Assembly: GCA_028583415.1 (NCBI GenBank)
Contig: CM053267.1
Coordinates: 19,103,814-19,167,813, forward strand
Direction of reading: 5' to 3'
Length of the DNA stretch: 64,000 nt
From: Protea cynaroides
Taxonomy: Eukaryota > Streptophyta > Magnoliopsida > Proteales > Proteaceae
Shown here: piece by piece, positions 26,801-38,800 of the stretch
How the letters are laid out: each line of letters opens with the position of its first letter
Numbering within the stretch: the first letter of the stretch is position 1
Notes under the pieces: generated by a model
Databases searched by the model: none
Told to the model about the DNA's origin: nothing
What the model saw: only the letters and a program-made list of their open reading frames with translations
Position numbers and translations under genes: made by a program

Positions 26801-29800
26801 GATGAATGTAGGCAAAACATCAGATCCAGATAAGGTCCCAATAGATGTTTGGAAGAGTCTAGGAATGTATGGGGTATCTTGGCTAACTAAGTTGTTCAAT
26901 AAAATTTTGAGCTCAAAGAAAATGCCAAATGAATGGAGGATAAGTATTGTGGTTCCAATCTATAAAACAAAGGTGATATTCAGAGCTGTAATAATTACAG
27001 AGGTATAAAACTAATGAGTCATACTATGAAACTGTGGGAGAGAATTATTGAAACCTGCTTGAGAAAAGAAACTACCATTATGGAGAATCAATTTGGTTTT
27101 ATGCCAGATAGATCCACAACAGAGATTATTTACCTGCTTAGGAGACTCATGGAAAGATGTAGAGAAGGCAAGAAGGACCTCCACATGGTTTTTATCGATC
27201 TAGAAAAAGCTTACGACAAAGTTCCTAGGGAGTTAATCTGGCATGTATTAGAGAAAATAAGTGTTTCAAGCAAATATGTGGACATAGTTAAGGATATGTA
27301 TTATAATGTGGTGACTAGTGTGAAAACCGTAGGGGGTCAAGGTCGTAAATTTTTTATTACAATCGAGCTACATCAAGGATCAGCTTTAAGCCCTTATTTG
27401 TTTTCCCTCATTATGGATGATCTAACCAAAGACATTCAAGATGAAGTTACTTGGTGTATGCTTTTCGCTGACGATATTGTTTTGGTGGATGAGACAAAAA
27501 CAAGGATTAATGCCAAGTTGGAGTTATGGAGATCAACATTGGAATCAAAAGGTTTTAAGATAAGAAGAAACGAAAACGGAATATATGGTGTGTAACTTTA
27601 GTCATACAAGGACGGATAATTAAGTGGTAAACATTCATGAGAGGGAGATACAACAAAGTGATCATTTAAGATATTTAGGTTCAATCATAAACGAAGAAAG
27701 TAATATAAACGTTGATGTTTCCCAGAGGATTAAAAAAAGATGGATGAAGTGGAGAAGTTCGTCTAGAGTGTTGTGTGATTGGAGTATTCCTTTAAAACTT
27801 AAAGGAAAATTCTATAAGACAGTCATTCGACCGGCTATGATGTATGGTGCAGAATGTTGGATAGTTAAGAAGCATCATATAGATAAACTTAATGTTGAAT
27901 ATAAGGGAAGGCAACGTATTAATATTTATATTTGTTTTTTTGTTTTTTTCCCTTTCTTTGTTTTCCCGTCCCTTTGGGGGGGGGGGCCCCCCCCGTGGGA
28001 CCAAGTCTCTCTAAGTTCTGTTAGTTTGTAATCTTATTCATTATAAATAAGAACGTTGGGGGGGGTAATTAATTCTCTCCCATTCTGAGATGAAGATGTT
28101 AAGATGGATTGTGTCCTTTGATATCTAATTTTTTATGAAAACTAGGAAGGATAAGGTAAGGAATGATCGTATTAGAGCTGATTTGGGAGTAGCAACGATA
28201 CATGATAAACTACGAGAAAGTCGTTTGAGATGGTATGGCCATCTTCAACGGAGACCATTAGATTGCCGCGCCTCCCGTCATTGGGTAGTGATTTAATCCG
28301 GTAGTAGTGATTTAATTCAGATTGAAGGATCTAAAAGAGCTAGGGGCAGACCTAAGATGACTCTAGGGGAGGTGGTGAAGAAAAACATGTATAGCTTAGG
28401 CTTTGCTTCAGGTATGACATCGAACAAAGCTAATTGGCAGACAAGAATCCATGTAGCCAATCCCATTTAGTTGGGATAAGGCTTTGTTGTTGTTGTATTC
28501 CAGTGACGCAGAATCTGGGTCAAAGAAACCCTTTTGGATCCATTGTGGACCCACCCAAGCTAATATAAGCTTTAATTGAACAAATAGTGGCAATTTTGTA
28601 ATTAACTAGAACCATGTAATGGCTGTTGAGGAAACAAATAGACCTTAAATTTAAGTTAGGAGTGAAGCTTCAAGTGAAGGGTAATTCTGGGAAAAAACAA
28701 TGAGGCAAGAAGTAAATAAGAAATAAAGGTTAAGAGATCACACGGGGGGGGTTGTCTCCTTCCTTCAGCCTTTACGACTAAATCAAGAATCAGCAATAAG
28801 CACTAAGGAATTAAAGAGATGGAACTCATTCAAGAGAAGCCTAATTGATGCAGGTCAAGATCCATTGGATTGGAATCCCTAGAGGATGTTATTTTAATTG
28901 GGATATATTTGCAATGTTTAATTGGGATGTTATTTAGTCTTTTATTTAGGAGTTTAATTAGGTTTAGAAGTTTAATTAGGATTGGGAATTATATTTGTTA
29001 TTTATTTTTTAGTTTAGATGTGGGTTCCTCTCCTTTACGATCTCCTTTAGATGTAGATTAGTTTGAGTTTAGTTAAAAGTCTTTATTTTGTTTTTATTTA
29101 TTTGAATTTTCTTGTGGGCCCCATCCCCCTTTTAGACATGGACTCTAATCCTTGTAGTTGGTAGTTGAGTCTAGATAGGACTATTTGAGTTCCAATTGTT
29201 TTGAGTTATAGTCCAATTAGAATTAGACATGTAAGCCTATTAATGGGCAGATCTTTTTACTGTATTATAATGGGCATGATGAATTGAAAAAGAATGAACA
29301 TGAAGGCTCTCTCTCTTGGCTCCCTTTCTTCTTTTGGGTGGTAAGTGTCCCTCCTCTCACTATCGGTTTCTCTTCTCTCCCCCCTCTTTTTCTCGAGTCT
29401 CCCCTCTCCCCTCCCTTTTGGTTCCCATCTCTTTCTTTTCCCTATCTTTTAATTCTTCGTTTTGACTCCCTAAAGTTATCCCATTAATTATTCCTAAAAT
29501 CATCCCATCAATGTTTACTATTTTGTTCCCATCCCTTTTTCCCCCTTCCCCTTTTGGTGGTTTCCTCGATTCCCTTTTCCCTCTATAACTCGCTATCAGC
29601 TATCCCATCTCCTTCCATTAGGTTACACTTCTCTTTCTCTTTCGGTGATATCTCTTTCACTTCCCCTTGATATTCCCTTTTCATCCCTTTAAGTGAAATT
29701 TAGTCTGCATTACCAATCGATTGGAGATTTCAAGGGATGATTCGCAGCTAACCAACCTATGAAACCCAAACAACCTTGAATCAATAAGGGACCATATGAG

Positions 29801-32800
29801 AGAATAAAATTCCCTGAAATCAATACATACGGTAGACACAATCCAGATCTGAATCTGGTTGCGGATCTTAGAGATGCAAGACTTACATTGGGTAAGACTT
29901 TGGGGTCTGAGAGAGGAGCTCTCAACCAGAACTTGAGGGTGATAGGGAGAGAGAGGGGAGAGAGAGGAGGGTTTTGTTGGGCTGTAACTATTGCCCTGAA
30001 TAGGGGTGAAACCAAAAAGAAGGAAGAAATAGGAGAGGAAAGAAGGAGAACACCTGATTTTTGAAAGGTATCAGGTTGCAGCAGAGAAACAAGGGGGAGA
30101 GGGGGGGGGGAGAGCCGCAGGTCGCAAGCAACTTCAGGCCATGCAGGCACCAACTCAATATTTCATTTCATTCTATTCAAATCTATTTCTTGTAGGCTTA
30201 GTTACATGGTATTTAAAGAAAAGTAATTGCAATCCTAATGCAATCTTAACTAAAATAAAAAGCCTTAAAGTAGGAAACCAAATAAACTCTTAATACTTAA
30301 CAAGAAATAAAATTCTAGTCTAAAAGGACTCAAATAGCGCTAGCTAAAAAATGGTAAACATAGAAATAAATAAATAAATAATATCTAAATCACCCCAATT
30401 AAAAGATTACAAGATTTTCCCAAGTAAAATAAAATCCAACAAAGATTACTAACCAAATCTGTCTCATCAAATGGATCTGCCACTGCATCAACTCTCGTTA
30501 CCTTTAAAAAAAATTTGTCCACAAATTAAAATAATTTCGTGTGATGCTCATCCAACTGTAGTCCGTAACAGAATTCCAGTAAAGCACAAGTGATAGGGAT
30601 GTGATCCGCAAGTCGTAGGATCTGTTCTTCAAAGAATGACGGTAGGATTACGAATTCTGTCATCGCATAACCACGAACGATATCAGGTGCTTTAATGGGA
30701 TCCTTCTCAACTTCGTGATGCCCTTGAGGAATTTTTTTTCTTTGACAACTCATTAGGCATGAATGTGATTAACCCACTGCTCATAATTTCCTTGGTTTCC
30801 CGCTGAAAAACATCCAATTTCTCTATTGAGACCTGCATTTGTCAACCAATATCAAGCAAAATGATGGAATCCATCATATATGACCGCTAGGTTTTCGCTC
30901 TAATAGTCTAATACCAATTGATGCGGGACCTGGGTCTGAAAAACCCTTTTGGATCCACTATAGGCCCACCCAAGATAGTATAAGCTTCAATTGAACAAAC
31001 AGCGGCAATTTAAAATTAACCAGAACTATGTAATGACTCTTGAGGAAACAAACAGACCCTTAGGATTAAGTTGGGAGTGAAACCTTTAGTGAAGGGTAAT
31101 TCCGGGAAAGAACAATGAGACAAAAATTAAATAAGGAATAAAAGCTAAGAGTTTACACGTGGGGAGGGGGCTGTTGTCTCCTTCCTTCAGCCTTCACGAC
31201 TGAAACAGGAACCAACGATAACCACCAAAGAATCAAAGAGAGGGAACTCATTCCAGAGAAGCCCAATCGATTGGAGATTCCAAGGGATGATTCGCAGCTA
31301 ACCAACCTATCAAACCCAGCCAACCTTGCATCAAATAAGGGACTATATGAGGGAATAAAATTCCCCGAATCAATCCATACGGTAGAACACAATCCAGATC
31401 TGAGACTGAATTCGAATCTTAGAGAAGCAAGGAAAGACTTTGGGGTCTGAGTCGTTTATGAGAAGGAAGCTCTCAACCAGAACTTGAGGGTGATAGGAAG
31501 TGAGAGGGGAGAGATCGAAGGATTTTGTTGGGCGGCAACTAGAGCCCGAAACAGGGGTGAAATCAGAAATAAGGAATAAATAGGAGAGGAAAGAAGGAGA
31601 ACACCTGATACGGGGAAAGGTTCAGGTTGCAGCAGAGAAAGAAGGGGAAGAGAGAGAGAAAGAGAGAGTGGAAAAGAAGAGAAGAACCGCAGCTTGCAGG
31701 CAACTTCAGGCCACACAGGCACCAACTCAATAGTTCATTTTATTCTCTCGATGTCTTCAAATCTATTTCTTGTAGGCTCGGTTACATGGCATTTAAAGAA
31801 AAGAAATTGCAATCCCAATGCAATCTTAACTAAAATAAAAAAAAACCTTAAACTAGGAAACCAAATAAACTCCTAATACGTACCTGGAAATAAAATCCTA
31901 GTCTAAAAGGACTCAAATAGCTAGCTAAAAACTGATAAACATAGAAATAAATAAATCCTATCTAAATCTCCCAAAATAAAAGATCACAAGATTTTTCAAA
32001 ATAAAATAAAATCCTACAAAGATTCCTAACCAATCCATCTCATCTTGTGGGTCTGCCACTGCATCATCCTGGGAGCCTGGGGATGCTTCTAGATATCTAT
32101 AATTGTTTTCTTTCTCAACCATACACAAATTAAAATGGGAATTCTAAATGCCAATCATGGGGCTGCAAGGCATTCCATATTCTGTTTTCTATCATCTTCT
32201 CTTTGAGGGGGTGTCTAGTTTATGTAACAACGGCCATTAGAGGTCACACAAAATATCTCCCTCGTTCAAAGAAAATATATGCAGCAATACTAACAAAAAA
32301 TCAACAAGAAATGAGACCCTATTTTTAAAAAATAAATACGCCAAGAAGCATTACCAATCAATAATTGTGAGGGTGGGGGGAATAAGTGAGAATGAATTTA
32401 AGGTGCCGCAGATGGATACCATATCCAATCTTCTCCAACTTAGAGGCAGCAGTGGTGAAAGCCTTTGATATATGATAAAGAGCCCGTCCCTGAAAAATGG
32501 GTATTTAATATGATGAAAACAGTGATAAAGTCAATGTATGCCTGTTTAACAGCACTAAATACTAGAAAATTAACAAAACAGAGACACTGAGATACCCATA
32601 CAACAGCAGCGTTTCAATGTGTTTTCTCAGAATGACATACACATTTGCATATATGAACCTACTATATCAAATGGCTGCAACATTATTCCCAATCTCTGCT
32701 TCAAGTCAGAAACAGTTTTAGAAAAAAATACAACCAAAGTAAGATTCAACAAGACTACAAGAAGCCTGACCTTCAAACTTCTGATTTAAGATAAAAATTT

Positions 32801-35800
32801 AACATGGGAACAACACACAATTTCCCCAAGAATCAACTACAGCATTTGCACTCTTTAGGAAATTAAGTTTCAAGGATCAACTGAAACTGATCTAAGGTGG
32901 ATCTCCATGATTCCAACTCGGCATTTATCACTGTTTTTGTTTCATCCACCAAGACAATATAATCAGCAAAAAGCATATACCAAAGGACCTAATCTTGGAT
33001 GTCTCTACTCTCTAGTCAACTAATATATGATTAGTGCAAATAAATATGGGCTCAAAGCTGATCCTTGATGTAAATTAATTGTAATTGGTTATTCACTACC
33101 CTACTCTCCCAAAGTCCTTACGCTAGTCACTATACTATTATATATACCTTTAATTATTTCCACATAGTTACTCGAAATTTTTTTTTCTTCTCTTAACACC
33201 CTCCAAATGAAACAATCTCTAGGTCTCTATCGTATATTTTTCCAAGCCAATAAAGACTATATGAAGATCTTTCTTACATTCTATAAATCTTTCAATTAGT
33301 CTCCTAAGAAAAAAAAAAGAAAAAAAAAAAAAAAGAAAAAAAAAAAAGGAAAAGCAAAGCTTCCAGTGTTGATCTTCTAAAACCAAATAGGTAATTTGAA
33401 ATATAAATTTCTTGTCTCAGGTTTTCAATTACTCTCTCCCAAAATCTCATAGTGTGGCTCAAAAGTTTTATTGTTCTATAGTTATTACAGCTCCAAATAT
33501 TACCTTATTATATATCGGTACCACAATGCTTAGGAGGTAAGTTGCAACAAATGCCAGCTTGATGCCCAACTCAAGTAAACAACCAATCTGCACATTTGGC
33601 TGATTAGGTGGCATACCACACAAATGACACCTGCCGTATATTATGTTAATGACAATTCAATTTCCTTTCCACCTCATCATGCCAAAAGAAGCTAGGTTTG
33701 GCTATTGAGGACCGATGGGATTACCACTCAAGTTGCACGAGCAGAATGACCAAGAATCAATTCTTGTGCTTGTTTGTAACAAAGGGTCCCACAAAGTAAC
33801 CTTGGTATGACAACTCACCATCTTGTCACATCACCCTTTTACAAAGAATGGAGGGGATAGAAACAATAAAGAGAAGAAGGAATACAAAAGGGAAATTCAT
33901 TTGAAGAAAGGAAAGAAGGGAAAACCATGGCAACTCTCCCTATGATCTCACTCCTCAAAAAAGAAAAACCCAAGACCATCTTCCCCTCTCGTAGATTCTG
34001 CTTTATGTCCGACATTACCTACGGAAATAACGTAGCACCACTGCAATATATCAGTCTTCATATAGTTTGGAGTAAGGTTGCAATAAGGCCGGGTTGGGCC
34101 AGGCATTTTAACACCCTAGCTCAACCCTGGAGCCCTTTGTCTTAGCCCAGGCCAACCCTGACCTTGACTCAGGGCCTAAAAATCTCAACCCATGGCCTAC
34201 CCTACCGGGCTCAGCCCAGCCCAAACCCTCGGCTTCATGACCTCATGATGCTGTTCAAATTTTCATATCCCAATACCCTATGCAGGTGCGAGAATTGGAA
34301 ACAGATCCGATGTTCAATTCTGGACATAGATCGGCATTAACGAAGAAAGGAACAGCGGAGATGGGGGTGAGAATCAAGGATGGGAAGAGGAGATGCGACA
34401 CAGTATCAGGCTTGATCACCGTTAAGAACCCCGTATCTCTGGTTTGCCTTGCTATGGAAACGCCACCCCATTCTTATCTTGCCTTCTCTAGTGCCAAGGA
34501 ATTTGCCAGGCAACAGGTAATACTAATGCCATGGGTTAGGCTTGTGTTGCTGAGGACGATAAAAGAACATGTGTCATTGTGTTGTTGAGGGAGATAAAAG
34601 AATATGACTCCCATCACTTAATGAGTCATCAACACAACACAGAACTCACAAACTCAAAAAAAAAAAAAAAAAAAAAAAAGATTGAAGGGGAGAAAATATA
34701 TATTCCTGGTTTTAGTAGTTTGTCTTCAATACTCACAAGCGAACACACAATATTATATTAGTAGACCTCTACTGATTCGACAAACCTAATGGAGCTTTGA
34801 CGAATGGGGAAAGGGGCAAAGTAACAAGTGAAAGAAATATATATTAGAAGACCTATCTGCTGATTTGACAAATATGGGGAAAGGGGAGGGGTTAGGGTTT
34901 TGCCAAGTGAATGGCAGAATGGAAATGGGGGGCACACGGGAGAGGAAAGAAATTCAATGTATTTTATAAGAATTAATACATTGACTGTCGAGTTGGCTTG
35001 GGCCGGGCTCAGTCCGAAGCATCAGCCCAGGCCTGGGCCGGCCCTGCCAAGGTATACAAACATATGAGCCGAGGCCTGACCCTGTCAGGGCTTAGGATGG
35101 GCTCGGGTTTGCCGGGCCAAACTTGCAGCCCTAATTTGGAGGCATATTTTAGTCTCCAAAGTTGGAGTTTTGAAAAACAAATGGTGGAATAAGCTCAACT
35201 TCAGAAATTGCAATAAAATAAAAGGAACGCAAATCATTCCTAGTTTTGAGGGTAGTCTCAAACATAGAAACCATAAGCAATACCTATCCATTCCATCTAA
35301 AATTCCATGCTGTTCAAGGTTCTACAAAGAATCTAAAGCCAAAAAAGGCTAACAGACTAGGATCCAAGTTGAATAGATAGAAGTAATACAGGACCAGAAT
35401 ATAGGAAAGGTAGGAGAAATTATATAGCTCTGAAACCAGTTGTTGGATGGATTAAACCCAAATTCTGGTTGTATCAAGGTATTTCAGGGCTATCAATCTA
35501 TATAAGAATCTTTGAAATCAGCATTCAAAATAGAGATGATTCCAATGTACTTAGTTTCCAAACTATATTCAAGAACTGAGAAATTATCAGATCTGAGGAA
35601 CTGTTTAGATATGATGTAAACAGAATCCAACAACCAGATTGTGATTCTCAGAAATAATATCGAGCAAGAAAGAATTTCAATTTGATGGAAAAGAGAAGAA
35701 AAGAAAGAATATAAGAAGTCAGAAGTGGAAGAAGAATAGAAGAAAGGATTGAAGAGTAGCATCTAACTTGCAGTAGAATTCATAACTAGAAGAAGAGGAG

Positions 35801-38800
35801 AAGACAAGCAACCAGACAGATATGGAATCCCATGTGCAGAGCTCAACAGCTCAAAAACACTTGAAATAAACTCAATTCTATAATTCAAAATTTAAATCAT
35901 GTCTAACTACTGGGGTATACATATATAACCTTTTGAAATTCCTAATAAGAGTCATGAAAAGACTCCTAATCACTCGCAAACTGAATAAAATAAATAGTCT
36001 CAAAACAGAATTCTATAGCTAATAAATATCCTAATCTAGCTCAAAAACTTAACTAATCTTGTATACTAACTTCACCCTCAGTTTATGGATTTATATTAAG
36101 GCCCAACACAACAAATAACCCATAAACAAGTAACCGAAGACACATACCTCCATGGCCAAAAATAAAAGTCTCGCTAGGTACAATCGGGCAGTCTCAACTG
36201 CATCAAAATTCCACCTCCAAAATTGAAGTACACGCCGGAAGGATTTTTGGTTGTACAAACGGATGTCGATAAAAATATATGTATATGACATCTATTACTC
36301 ACTTCTAATAAGGCCCTACATTAAGGACTAGGGTTTGAAAAGTAAACCAAAACCAAATAAACACTAAATAGACTAATCTTACTTCAAAGAAAGGTGACCC
36401 AATGGGTGCGCCGGGGGGGAGGACAAATGACATTTTTGAAAACAAGAGCTTATTGATCCAATATTTAGAAAATAGATAAATAATGAGAACACTTGGATGC
36501 CCCAAAATTTAGAAATCAAACAGAACAAAAACCAACTCTCTTGAAGACATCTATGCAACTCACTTAGTGGCCCTACTACTTTTTACATGGATCACCATCT
36601 ATGCAACTCGCTTAGTCGCCCTACTACTTTTTACACAGTTCACCCCACGTGGATCTGATTCCCTAAGGAGATCCAATGTCAGTCCCACTTGGAGATTGAC
36701 TACTTTCTGGAGGATCCACTTTAAGAAACCTTCCTTTTTTCCTACTTTGGATCAGATGGCAAACCAAATCTTGTGAGCAGTCAACTCTTTACTATTTACA
36801 TCAATGTATGGTAGATTTGCATCATTTTTTATATCAATGGGTATCATAAGTAATTAACTCTTTATCTTGATAGAAAACTCACAATGCGAGCTGCAAAGAC
36901 ATTGCAAAGCTGTGGTGCTTGGTATATCGAACCATCCAGGATATAGTAAGTAAGCATGGGTGTCACTTTCTCCAGACTATCTCTCTTTTGCTTTCGAATA
37001 ACAAAGAGGTGTGGTTCCATAACCTCACTTAGCACGTATTCAATGCCTGTCATTTTCCTATAGAAAAAACAGAGACATTATGGTTTGTCAAATCAGTAAC
37101 AGGGCAGAGGCAGTTGGTTGACCAAGCCACTTTTGTAACAATTTTAGCAGCTGTAAAAGCACAGAAGTTTCCATTGCGTGTGTGTTTGTATCACTAGGAG
37201 GTTGGTTTTTTTCAACCATTTTAGAGTCACCATACTTTTCTAATTTCAAATAAAGCTCTTGTTGCAAACTTCATTTCCCTGTCTGACAACTGTTGCTGTG
37301 ATAATGAATGGTTTATCATGCTCCGCTGAACCACCCAATTAGGCTGGATTGGTTCAATAAACTAATTGGGTATGCTTTGGTATAAATACGAGCCGTATTG
37401 ACTTAGATAGGTGTGGATCGACCAGTATCAAACCGATACGGTTCGATACTGGTCGATACACACTGGTTTATGTTTTTTTTTTTTTTTTTTTTGACAAAAA
37501 ACAGAGTATCAACACACCCCATATGTATCGAGGTGTATCGATACGTATCGAGACGTATCGAATTGATACGATCGATACACTTCGATACACCTTTTTTCAA
37601 AAAAAAAAAAACAAGGATATGAATCGATGGGTATCGTATCGATTAGTGTAGATACTGATATGTATCGGCCAACACGGCTCATATCGTATCGATACTTGAA
37701 ACCATGCTAATAGGAGTCCAAATCCTAGAAACTAGCACTAATTAATTTGACTAAGTCAAAGTAATGTACAGTTATAATTTTATTACGTTAACAATTAGAA
37801 ACAACAAAGGGCGAGTCTTGGTGTGATGGTAATGTTGTCAATCTGCATAGCATCTCCCAAGATAGACCAAGGGAAAGGGCAGGCAAGAAATAGGTTAGTC
37901 GACCTCTGGCTCATGGGCTGAACATATTTGCAACCTCTAGAGTTCAGAAACCTTTAGTTCATAAAGTTGCAAGTTTTCATAGGAAAGTTAAAGGAGCTCG
38001 CTTCTGGAATTGGGGATTCCGAACTGACTGATTTTGTCAATCTTATATACTCAAACAGGCAGGACCTATCTGCGATTTGCCACCCTCTAGAGTTCAGAAA
38101 CATTTAGCACATAAATAGCTAGTTTTCATAGGAGAGTTAAAGGTGCTACACTGTGGTATTGAGGATTGTAAACTGACTGATTTGTACATCGTGTATTGTT
38201 TTTTATGAATGCTTTTCTTGCGAGGAAAAAAAAATCATTCCATTTCACACATAGCAGTACCACACTATGTGGATTTAGTTTTTTTTTTTTTTTTTTTTTT
38301 GGTAGACTTCAGGTTAAAGGTAAACTTCCTCTTTCTTTTTGGTAATGGAGAATCCAGAAAGTGAAATTTATTTGGGCAATTAAGTGACTGAATTAGCTCA
38401 CTTCAAGTTAAATTCCACAAGCGTTGTGGCAAATGGCAAAGCATACAGATTTATTTGCATCATAAACCAGGTAAGAGACAGCCCAAGTGGCTGAATTAGC
38501 TCATTTCAAGCTATTCTATAAGTACTGTGGCAAATGGAAAATCAAACAGATTTAGTTGCATGATAAACCAGGTAAAAAGATGGAAAAGAGAGTCATACTA
38601 ATAAGTATAAAAAGAAAAAAGAAAAAAAAGTCATACATAATAAACCAAATGTTACTACCGGAAAATTTCCCTTTTTCAACTGAATCACAGCAATAAAAAG
38701 AATAAAAAAGAAAGATAAGTGGAGATCTTACGAGAGATTAGACATATCAAGTGGGTGTATGGAACGCATCCTCAACTGTTCATTGTTACAGCTCCAATCG

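Larger units (their letters stand above)
28504..32066 (-). mobile_element. Non-autonomous LTR element in MED6 intron 3, with a nested solo LTR
   Basis: The left LTR is 28504-30490 and the right LTR 30919-32066. Both have TGATGC/TGACGC...CTGCATCA termini and long shared sequence. The interior is only about 430 bp. A tRNA-Met-like primer site (TGGTAT...) abuts the right LTR, so the element runs on the minus strand, the same sense as MED6. The flanks TCCAG and TCCTG are a 4/5 target duplication. The left LTR starts 5 bp after the 3' end of the RTE element. The short interior frame (30753-30526) has no recognisable domain. Confidence 0.8.

Noticed and set aside
29710..31725. Minus-strand Leu/Ser/Pro-rich frames starting MVPAWPEVAC and MVPVWPEVAC
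   Set aside because: Both lie at the same place in the two LTRs of one element (28504-32066). They are LTR leader sequence, not a duplicated gene.
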